Of a stretch of 22,176 nt of DNA, positions 1-9,200 are shown piece by piece. The position numbers were made by a program, and so were the translations under genes. The stretch spans positions 82,538-104,713 of the forward strand of contig VHZZ01002676.1 of assembly GCA_009801015.1 (NCBI GenBank). Direction: 5' to 3'. Every line of letters starts with the position of its first letter. Position 1 is the first letter of the stretch. The notes beneath the pieces were generated by a model. That model had not been told where the DNA came from and ran no database searches. It worked only from the letters and a program-made list of their open reading frames with translations. The DNA comes from Silene noctiflora (lineage: Eukaryota; Streptophyta; Magnoliopsida; Caryophyllales; Caryophyllaceae).

Positions 1-2024
1 ACTCGACATTACACTTGAATTTTGTATTTAATTGCCTTAAATGAGTTGTTTACATGTTAAAGTTGGTTAATTTACATACTTGGTTGCATATTGTGTTCAT
101 GATTCATGATGTTCCTCTTATGTGGATTATGGATAGTTGAGTTAATATTATGTTTAGTATGCTAAAAATGCCACCTTTCACATGTTTATGGTTTAATGTA
201 TATAAATTCATGAAATGACAATGGATTTCTTGTGTAATTGGTGTATGTTGGATGTTAGGTTGTCTTACTTGCTGAATTTACGTGTAATACGTGTTTACCA
301 TGTAACAAACATGCTAGAAGTCGAGTTGGAAATCATGTTGTATGCAAAATCGTTTGAAATTCGTGTACAGGTGTTCCCAGCCGGTGGACCGGCTGCCGGT
401 CCACTGGACGGCTGAGAACATTCTGTTTCGAATGTTTCAATTTTGGTATTGGGTGTGTCCCAGCCGGTGGACAGGCCGGCTGAGAGTCGTCTGTAAGTTG
501 TATTTATTTTGCAATTGCCAGGTATGCCCAGTCGGTGGGCCGGCTTCCGGTCCACAGGCCGGCTGTGAAGTTTCCGTTCATGTTTGATTTTTAGTATGTG
601 GGTGTTTTCCTAGCCGGTTCCCTGGACCGGCTGGGGGCTCCCGTTTCATTGTTTCTTCTCTTTTCGCTCAATGTATGATAGATATGTTTTGGGCATATGA
701 TTTATTTACATTTCATCATATTTACATGGATTGTTTACGTTTCATCATGAGCTATGAGTTGTTCCCATTAAATATTCATGGTATGTCATGTATTTCCCAT
801 GATTAAGCTATCATATGCTTCAGTGGTTAGAACCGTGTCCGTAAGGCATTGATATCACCCTACCTCTGTGCTTGACTCCTACCTTAGATCTCCGCCACAC
901 TCGTGCGGTACGGGCGAGTGGGGTACTCGATTCTTGTGGATAGATCGAGTCTTGGATGCAGAGTTATGTGCCGCATGTCGAATCGGGAGGGAGTACCTTT
1001 TGACAGTCTAAATCCAGGTCTTAGGCTAGGATGTACCTAGCTAGTCATCCTACCAAGGGTTGCGTTAATGTCTAAGAGTATTTGGGATCTGCATGGCGAT
1101 GCGTAGAAGATGATCTTTCCTTTAGGATCGCGTGTTCTTTGTTTGTGGTGTCTCGGACACTTGTATGCTCATGCGTGGTGTCTTGGACATGTTTTAAAGG
1201 TAACCTCTGAGCCGGACACCCGTATGGTTATATTTGCCTTGATTCTATCGGACACTAAAGGTGAGATGCAAGCCTTTAGTTGCGATATGATTGCCGGGAT
1301 TGATGTTCCCATCCGTATTTATGGTGAGATGCAAGCCATAAGTACGCATGTGACGTTAGTAGCCACGTCTCGTGCTTGTTTGCTAAAAGATTTCCAAAGT
1401 AATGGGTACGGTTTTCACTCACATATACTATGTTGTTGACCTCTTGATATCTATGTTATGTGACATCTATATTGGTTTATAATCGTCACTTCATCTGTAA
1501 TGGTTAGTCGGATTGTCATATATGAATGTTTCACATGCCCTTGACCTTTGTTGATTTTACATGCTTAGGACATGCTATAGTTCATCTATCTTATCATATG
1601 CTTAAGTTGATCGTGACTATATTGTATATTTTATTTGTTTAAAGTGCTTAATTATGTTCATTTCGATGTAATGTGGCTGAGAGAACCTTGAGTTACTCCC
1701 CATTGACTGTGGCGTTCATGTTTACATGAATGACAGGTTCATGGAAGCTTATCTGGGGTTGGAAGACGTGTGGGCTAGCGAGTATTGGACCTTGGACCTA
1801 GTCTTAGTTTGCTAGACTTACCCATCGTACTTTGTTATATTCGTGGGATATCTTTTCCCCAAACACTCTTTGTATTTGTACTCTCGTACTTTTTATTTCC
1901 ACTTGTTTGTATTTTGAACTCGTGCTTTGTTACAAACTAGTTCTACGTTAAAAAGTTTTAAAAACCTTGTATTTTCCGCTGCGAATCCAATTGTTTACGT
2001 TACGTTTATAGCGGGGGTTTCACA
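1..2024 (+). mobile_element. 3' part of a large LTR, probably Ty3/gypsy
   Basis: No reading frame here codes for a recognisable protein. The stretch ends in a T/C-rich segment followed by GCGGGGGTTTCACA at 2011-2024, which resembles the 3' end (TG...CA type) of large plant Ty3/gypsy LTRs. Composition and repeat content change sharply just after it. Inside are GC-rich palindromic repeats (376-640) and a repeated phrase, GGTGAGATGCAAGCC, at 1260 and 1323. The 5' end of the LTR is not in view, so neither a target duplication nor the side carrying the element body can be determined. The superfamily is inferred from general appearance, not from coding sequence. The whole stretch could also be untranslated internal sequence of the same element. 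Confidence 0.5.
370..640. repeat. Four GC-rich palindromic repeats inside the LTR
   Basis: Four related units start near 376, 459, 527 and 609, spaced 83, 68 and 82 bp. Each is built around CCAGCCGGTGG and a variant of GGACCGGCTG, in otherwise AT-rich DNA. The first unit contains a perfect inverted repeat with 10-bp arms (GTGGACCGGC and GCCGGTCCAC) around a single T. The units differ from one another, so the array is old or under structural rather than sequence constraint. Hairpin formation in DNA or RNA is an inference. Confidence 0.75.
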
Positions 2025-2029
2025 GTGAC

Positions 2030-2700
2030 CACATTCTAAGAAATATGCCACCAAATATGGTACACTAACAACCACATCCTAAATATAGGCACATCATTTA
2101 AATACATTCTTCACATTATCATTACTAAGAAAAAGTCACCAAAGTCTAACAAATATGTCACCTAATTAAACTTATCTCAAAAAACTCAAACCACACCTTA
2201 GATGGTCACATTTTAACAAAACAATCAATGTCACCATTCTTACTTAGTTATAATTATCCCAAAAACAGTTACTTTTTCCCTACTCCAAAATATGTCACTA
2301 TATTAAACTAAGTTACTGATACACTTATAATTTCCATAAATCTAAAACCTAGGAACATTTATAAACTATGCTGGTCAGTTTTGAACAACAACACATATGT
2401 CACTATGACAACTAATTTATGTTGCAATCTTAAGTTTTTTTTTTTTTTTTTGTTATAGCAATTCAATCAAATACAGGTACACCTACATATGTCACAAAGT
2501 TAACTACTATATGTCACCAACTTAACTATCAAAATTTTTTTACATTGTCTAACAAATATGGTTACATAACATTGTCTAAAAATTTATGTTGCACAAATGT
2601 TTTGATCTTAAGCTCAACACAGAACAACCTAATATAGATTAATATGTGATAGACATGTGACATTATCAACAATTATCTATTTGCAACCATATTAAGATGT
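2030..2700. repeat. Dispersed ATATGTCACC-like motif array
   Basis: This AT-rich stretch holds no reading frame. It carries a recurring short word, close to ATATGTCAC(C), near 2043, 2152, 2229, 2288, 2394, 2487 and 2510, at irregular spacing of roughly 20 to 110 bp. The same word recurs inside the 109-bp tandem repeat to its right. Clustered short direct motifs are typical of subterminal regions of DNA transposons such as CACTA and hAT elements, where they bind transposase. That parallel is an inference, and no terminal inverted repeat was found. Confidence 0.45.
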
Positions 2701-2708
2701 TATCATAT

Positions 2709-3275
2709 TGACACACAACTAATCTCATATGGTTACATTTTGCATACGATAACATATGTCAACATATAATAAGCATAGTTGTTACCATGTTAAGGTTAAC
2801 ATAAACAACGTAAACATAGGCACACATCTAATCTAAGGTGGTTACATTTTGCATAAAATAACATATGTCAACATGTACATACTAAGCATAGATGTTACCA
2901 TGTTAAGGTTAACATAAACAACACAAACATACACACACATCTAATCTAAGGTGGTTACATTTTGCATAAAACAACATATGTCAACATGTATAAGCATAGT
3001 TGTTACCATGTTAAGGTCAACATAAACAACACAAACAGAGGCACACATCTAATCTAAGGCGGTCACATTTTGCATAAGATAACATATGTCAACATGTACT
3101 AAGCATAGTTGTTACCATTTTAAGGTCAACAAAAACAACACAAACAGAGACACATTTGTCTAACAAGATGGTCACATTTTGCAGAAGACAACATATGTCA
3201 CCATATTTTAAGCATACAAGTTGCCATGTTAAGGTCAACATAAACACCACAAACACAGACATATTTTAAAATGGT
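2709..3275. repeat. 109-bp tandem repeat, about five copies
   Basis: The word AACATATGTC recurs at 2751, 2860, 2973, 3081 and 3190, giving periods of 109, 113, 108 and 109 bp. Each unit also holds, in order, AAGCATAG, GTTACCATGTTAAGGT, AACATAAACA, ACACATCTAATCTAAGG and GGTTACATTTTGCAT, with copy-to-copy substitutions. The right edge lies immediately beside the last recognisable exon of the minus-strand frame at 3292. The array has no coding frame on either strand. The copies are similar but not identical, consistent with a moderately old local amplification. Confidence 0.85.
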
Positions 3276-3291
3276 CACATAAACAACATAC

Positions 3292-4027
3292 CGTTTTCGG
3301 TGTTCGTATGTTTTTTGCTCTTTTTCTTCGCACCTAGAGCAGCATCCATTTTCACGACTCCATTGAGTGCTTTTACATCAAACCATAACGTATTACTAAT
3401 ACATAACCAACATATAAAATAAAATATCAACCAAAACACAATTATGAGAGGGTACGCACCTTTCAAACCATCCTCTTCATTTTCTGACTTGGACACCTCC
3501 TTTTCCTCCTCAACACTCTCCTCTTCAGCACTATTCTCCTCACCACTGGCCTCCTCGGCACTGTCCTCTGTCTCGTCTGAGATCTTCTCCGAAACCTTAT
3601 CTGACCCATCATCTTCAGATTCCTGCACCACCGGTTCTTGAAATGTCACCTTAGTTTTCTGCTTCCCTTTCACTTTCCGAGCCTCCTTCTCTTCACCTAT
3701 TTCCGCTGATACAAAATAATTAAATAAGAACACAAAATTAATTAATTAAACAGAAATAAAGAAATCACGGTCACCATTAGCCTTAACATTAATGTTAATC
3801 ATTTTAACACAAAATCTAATTAATCAAACAATACCTAAACTAAGCTAATCTACATATGCATGCATGGTTAATTTTTATTTTTTTTAAATAAGGAAAAAAT
3901 AGATAAACTACAAGAATGTGACTATTTTAACCAACATATAAATAATTAAACCATCGACATTACCTTCCTTACTTTTCTTCGGAACCTTTTTAGGTGGTGA
4001 TCTCTTCGATATGTTTTTTTTACCCAT
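3292..4027 (-). CDS. Charged acidic/basic protein of unknown function, partial, probably transposon-derived
   Basis: I do not recognise this protein. On the minus strand an ATG at 4027-4025 opens a lysine-rich start (MGKKNISKRSPPKKVPKKSK), a likely nuclear localisation signal. Three exons join cleanly at GT-AG sites: 4027-3964, 3705-3460 and 3369-3292. Exon 2 encodes a long Glu/Ser/Asp-rich tract. Exon 3 ends in another lysine cluster (GAKKKSKKH). Every junction falls after the first base of a codon. About 129 residues are visible. The last exon ends at a plausible donor (gtatg at 3291) and the downstream exon is not evident; the 109-bp array and then an LTR follow. Charged, low-complexity nuclear proteins of this type occur in plant MULE and CACTA elements, but no transposase or protease domain is seen. 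Both the exon model and the transposon origin are inferences. Confidence 0.45.
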
Positions 4028-4084
4028 TTTAATATGATGAAGATATGATGAAGATGAAGATTAGTATGATGAAAAAGAAGCGGA

Positions 4085-4145
4085 GGTAGAAGGCGAGAGT
4101 AGCAGTAGGTGGATGATAATGGATGAGAGTAGCAGTAGGTAGAAG
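4085..4145. repeat. Short 30-bp direct repeat upstream of the minus-strand gene
   Basis: The 16-bp word GAGAGTAGCAGTAGGT occurs at 4095-4110 and 4125-4140, within purine-rich DNA just upstream of the minus-strand start codon at 4027. A run of GATGAAGAT-like words lies between it and the ATG. It would fall in the leader or proximal promoter of that gene. Confidence 0.6.
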
Positions 4146-4394
4146 ACGGAAGTAGAAGTTAGGTTTGAAAATAAACAATAATGGATGAGAGAAAAACCAT
4201 TTCACTTGTTTTGAGAAAATAATGAAGTTTTGGGAATAGCTAGAAGTAGAACACTAATGAACTCTGTTAGCTCAATATTCTGCCGCCTTTTGCATGGGGA
4301 ACTCCCCTCTCCTTTTTTTTTGTTTCTTTATTATTTGTTTATTGTGTAGACACCACCAACAATATGTTTAGTGGATACCACTTTGCAAATGTGA

Positions 4395-4575
4395 TATCAA
4401 ACCTGACCCGTTTCTCCCTTGTGACGGATACTCTATATCACAAGAGAGACTAATTGTTACACCTATCGTATAAAAAGATAACCCATTTATTTATTAAGAA
4501 AAATTGAAACAATTTTTTTTTTTTTTTCTTTTTTAAAGTGAACCTAGGATATGACTTGTGAGACCATCTTAACCT
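4395..4575. repeat. Inverted-repeat remnant with CTTGTGA/TCACAAG hairpin
   Basis: CTCCCTTGTGA near 4415 is followed about 15 bases later by TCACAAGAGAG, forming a small hairpin. Another CTTGTGAGACCATCTTA lies at about 4556. These words resemble ends of common plant MITEs, but the element's full limits cannot be drawn. The region between the minus-strand gene and the SUVR leader otherwise holds only T-rich, low-complexity DNA. Confidence 0.35.
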
Positions 4576-5475
4576 ATAAGTCTACGCATGGAGTAAAAAC
4601 AACAAATAGTCTCCCATTTCCACACTCAAAAAATCCAAAATCTGAAATTGATGCACATAACTTTACCACTCCTTTCAAATTCCCTTACAAGTACGGAGTA
4701 ATACCTCATCAGTCTTCATTTGTTTACTGTATCTCAAACCCCCAAAACCCTTACTCTTCATTCTCCCTCCTTTTGAAACCCCCAAATGTGGGTAATTTTC
4801 TTTTCTTTAATCCCTTTTTTGTCAACTTCTTCTTCTATTTCTTCCTTTTCTTTTTTTTTTTTTCTACGTAGCTTTTTTTTTTCCTTACATTTTGTTGTTT
4901 TTTTCTTGTTTGCATGTTGTTTTTACATATGGGTACTTTGAATTATTACTAGGAACATAAAATATTAGCGTAAAACTGTCTCACAATTGACTAATTAATT
5001 ACTTTCCGTGTTATCGCAGGCGTAAATTTATGCTCTTGGGAACTCAAGCGTAGTTCTGACAATCTGTGAAAATATAAGTGAGGGCACTTGTGTATACTCT
5101 TACATACATTTTTTTGTTAATTTTTGTTTTGCATTTGTATTTTCTTGATCAAGTTCAGTATTTTTTCTTTGATATGTTTTGATCGTCATTCCTCAACTTC
5201 AGAATATGTTGGAATAATTTAAAATGTTTATACTTTCTGTATCATGCACTAGCGGAGTGTCCTGATTTTCATTATGGGTCATCAAGAATCAATCTTTTAG
5301 TGTTTCTAGCAAAGAATTAAGGGGTGTTATTCGACGCCCGAGTTCCTAGCAGGAGCCGTTGAGGCATTGGGTTAAAATCTGTTGAGTTACTGTAACCCTG
5401 ATACTTGTTATTTGTAGGCATGTCTTGAAAGGCAGGACATTTTGCTGGTCTACTTGAACATTGATTATTTGTTAT
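4576..5475 (+). other. Non-coding: probable SUVR promoter and leader region, with a degenerate SINE-like scrap
   Basis: This is pyrimidine-rich DNA (about 4690-4890) followed by AT-rich sequence, with no gene. A pyrimidine-rich stretch of this kind is compatible with a transcription start for the downstream SUVR gene, but no clear TATA box is placed. Near 5355 the words GCAGGAGCCGTTGAGGCATTG resemble the 3' part of the SINE at 12128-12255, so a decayed copy is likely. A possible leader exon follows TTATCGCAG at about 5019, but this cannot be decided without transcripts. Confidence 0.3.
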
Positions 5476-5478
5476 TTA

Positions 5479-5723
5479 GGGCTTGTTTGGATAAGGAAAT
5501 TGGAGGGAAACGGAGGGGAGGGAGAGAGAGGGATACAAATTCCATTGTTTGACTAGCTAATAGGGTTTGGAGGGAAATGAAGGGGAAGGAAAATTAATTT
5601 TCCAATCTCCAAGTCTTGTCCAAATCTCTCCAAAATAGGAAGGATACGGAAGAAAATTCACATGCTCCCTCCCCCTTCTCCCTCCCATCCCCTTACCTCC
5701 TCAAATGCTACCCAAATACATCC
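5479..5723. mobile_element. Tourist-like (PIF/Harbinger-type) MITE
   Basis: The left end reads TTA|GGGCTTGTTTGGATA and the right end reads TACCCAAATACATCC|TTA. The trinucleotide TTA at 5476-5478 and 5724-5726 is the target duplication expected for PIF/Harbinger elements. The ends are imperfect inverted repeats. The 245-bp interior is non-coding, with a purine-rich left half and a pyrimidine-rich right half. It lies upstream of the SUVR start codon, probably in the promoter or a leader intron. Superfamily assignment rests on the duplication and the GGGCTTGTTTGG end. Confidence 0.65.
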
Positions 5724-6257
5724 TTAAGGTTATTTTTCCGCAGAGGTGTTGTTTGTTTCCCGGGAGTTGTATTATCGTGCTACATTTTAATAACCAACTT
5801 ACTTTCTAACTCTCTAGGCCAACCTTAACTCATAGAAGATCTATAACAGCCATTAACATTGAAGTAGCAGAAGTTATGTTATGATTTTTGCTTTGGCAGT
5901 GTTCTGTGCCTGGAATGCTTGTTGAGGCTGAGATCACTCGCTCTTATGTGGCTATGTTCTAAGTTACTGGAATGGGTTCACAACTTGACATTTAAAAGCT
6001 CTTTTTGACCCTTTGATCCTTGTCACAGCTTATCTTCACATCACATGATGGTCTTACCCAAAACTTGAATATAGAAATTTGAGAAAAGGGATCTGTTTGA
6101 GCATTTTTGAATAATCTAAATTTCCTGAGCAACTGCTGTACTTTTTCTCTTACTTGTAGGTACTCTGAAAAAACATTTGTGTATCTTTTCTGATATTTAC
6201 ACTTAGAGTATTTGCATTTTGTATTTTGTAGTTGGGTTAAAGATCTTGTGATTAGAC

Positions 6258-9200
6258 ATGGCACCAAATCCTAGAGTTAAAAAAGCTTTCGCTGCTATGA
6301 AGGCCATTGGGATTTCGCAAGAAAAAACAAAACCGGCCTTGAAAAAGCTTCTTCAAGTGTTTGACAAGAACTGGGATGCAATAGAAGCAGAAGAATATAG
6401 GGTTCTTGCTGATGCTATATTTGAATATGAAGAAGCTGAGGTGTATTTTATTGTCCTTTGTCTACCCTTTCCCTCAATTTCCTTGCCTTTTATAATTATC
6501 ATCAAGTAAAATTGCATGAGCTGATGTATATATTTTTTATGCCGACTGGTGAGTTAGACTGCTGAGAAAGAGAAGAAGAAGAAGAAATCAGAAAATGTTG
6601 ACGTATGTGGCTCTTTATGCTGACTTTTGCATTTGCTTTCTGAATAATTCATGTTGTCATGTATTCTTTCTACTCAATTTATATTACTCTCCATTTGACT
6701 TTGGTGGTTGATTGATATCGACTCAGACCTACAATAGTTTCAAACTTTAATAATAATTATAAATAATTTTGAAAATTTGTTGATTTGATAAATCAAATTG
6801 ACAAATTTTACATTATATGCTGTATATATTTGGAGAAATTAACGGTCAAAGTTGACCTCGAGTGATCACCAAAGTCAAATGGGACTAAATTTTGGATGGA
6901 GTTAGTATTATTTTTGATTAATCTGATCTTTCAAACTGTTATTTATTAGCGAGAGGAAGCATCTGAGGTAGCAGTCTGGCAGGATGGTTCTATACTGGAT
7001 GAAACTATGCAGGATGAGCCAGAAAGGCCTTTGAAAAGGTTGCGTCTAAAACACCAAGGCCATGGTGCTGGTTCCAATGGCCAAGTAAGCCCAACAACTG
7101 GCGGTGGTGCTTTGATGATACCCAAAGCAGAGCCCAGTGAGCCTGACACTTCTCCTAGCCAATGTGCTCAGCTTATGATAAGATCCCCTCGACGAAATAC
7201 AAGAGCCAGTTCTCAGCTGATCTCACCACAATCTCTTCCGAGACGCAAGGGGAAGGAACCTGCTACATCTCATAATGACGAGACTAGCTCAGTGATAGTA
7301 CAACCATCGGAGAAATCTTCCCAGGCATTGAGGCTTAAAGAGTCAAGGACTGATCAAGGCACTGCTACTTGTGGAAATCAAAAGCGGTCTCGAATGATTG
7401 GGTTGATACCACCCAAAGATGAGCCAATTACCGATGATGTGGTGTCTATTGAGCCTCTTGCTGTTGTCCTTCCTGGTACCTTACGATCCTGTAGTTCATT
7501 CTTGATTGTGGAATTATTTGCCAAGTGTGTCTGATGCTCCATATAATTTAATTAAGTACAGCTTCTAGATCTAGAATGTAGCGGACAAGTTGGTATAACC
7601 ATGCTGTCGTCATTTGGGTTATCCTTTGCCGTCTGATCCATGGTGATGTTGAATAAGCCACCCATTTGTAAAGGCCTTTGTACTTGGTACTTTTGTTTAT
7701 TTTCAAAACTGGCGTTGCGTAAATCGCTACAAGTAGGTGGTATCGGTTATGCAATATGCATCTGGTGGAGTATGTGTGACATTGATCTTAAGCAGAGTCC
7801 ATGATAAAAATACTGAAATACACGACTTTGCTATTCGTGAATAGTTCGAGCGAATTTGGTAATACGGTCCAGAGCTAGTAGTAAGTATTATGATGGTTCT
7901 ATATAATTATATAAATGATTGTCTTTACTGAATCACTGTTCTCTAACAGACTATGCAAACCTCCATAGCTAGAATCGCTACAGGCGCAGTCTTAGTGAAA
8001 TATTAGGTTGCTTTGTCTTCCGTTCATGTTGTACTGTTAATGGGATCATAATCTTACTTGAAAACAATTCGCCTGGCTGTATGGACTCATTGTGATAGGG
8101 CTACTTTTTCTGTAATAAAAGCTGTAAATTTAGGTGTAACTGAAAATAGGATGATATGCGAGAAATTTGGTGGTTAATTTGCATTATTAAATAGCTTGAT
8201 ATGTCTTTGCACAATGGTGCTACTGGGGTTAGAATTGTGCTTTTGGGCTCTTTCACTGTAAATGATCAAACTACCTATTGATTTGACTAATGACAAGTTT
8301 AACGTGTTAAGCCAAAACTGTCGGTGCTTTTGATTCGGCAATTGACCTCAGTACATCTGATAGAAGTTGGAACTGCATTTATGTTTGTCCAAGGGTAAAA
8401 TGACTGACGTAGCAACATGTATGCATTATGTGTATTCTGAGACCAATAGATATGGACTTGGAGACTGAAATTGAAACTGCGTGTGAAAGCCAATGTCAAA
8501 CTTGTTCAAAAAAAGTAGGCTCCATCCAAACTAGTTTTCTGATTTTATCTTTAGTCTTTACTCTTTAGTGATTTTNTATCAGCATTTATCAGCACACGAG
8601 TTCTGCATTTAATGATATTATTTGTGCAATGTAAGGCTTTCTGATTTTCATCTTCAGTCTTTCTTTTTCTTAAATTACAAACTGTGGGCGATTGTGCAGA
8701 ATGCTTAAACAATAAAGCTCCTTCAAAATCTGCTAATCAAGTTGGTAAACAAGATAGCCAAAGATCTAGGACTATGGACGGAGTTGATGAAGGCATGGGT
8801 ACATTGGCATCAACTGCACAAGAGAAGCAGTTGCAAAAGGTTGATGTTTCTGACAGAGCTTCTTCAAAACTAAATATTGCAGCCTCAACTCTAGGAAAGG
8901 TTCAGATATCTCTGACCTGCAACCCGGTTTCCGAAGAACATGAGATGCACATGCCTGATTTGGAAGCAGTTTTGAAGANAGTCAATGATAGCTGTCTTAA
9001 AACCTACAAAATTATGGACCCTGAATTTTCTGTAACAAAGCTGATGAAACAGTTCTGTGATTGTGTTGAGGAGCTTGGCCAAACTGTCGATAATTCAATT
9101 AATAACAATAGATTGAGTACCATTCCTCTCTGTAGTTCTTTAAATGAAGAAGCTTGTGGTGATGTTGCTGTTGCAAATAATAGGACCTTGGNGAATAATA

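Noticed and set aside
295..587. Overlapping open frames on both strands over the GC-rich palindromes
   Set aside because: They exist because GC-rich repeats lack stops. The proline/glycine-rich products mirror the repeat and are not conserved proteins.
1110..1439. 109-residue open frame on the plus strand inside the LTR
   Set aside because: It overlaps internal LTR repeats, has no domain or family resemblance, and its codons follow the repeated phrases rather than a protein pattern.
2709..3275. CRISPR-like array
   Set aside because: The repeats are 109-bp head-to-tail units with no unique spacers, in a plant nuclear sequence.
4551..4871. 106-residue open frame upstream of SUVR
   Set aside because: The C-terminal part is only a phenylalanine run from T-rich DNA, so a promoter or leader explanation is better.
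5992..6267. Minus-strand open frame overlapping the SUVR start codon
   Set aside because: No recognisable motif, and it lies opposite the intron end and WIYLD start of a strongly supported gene.
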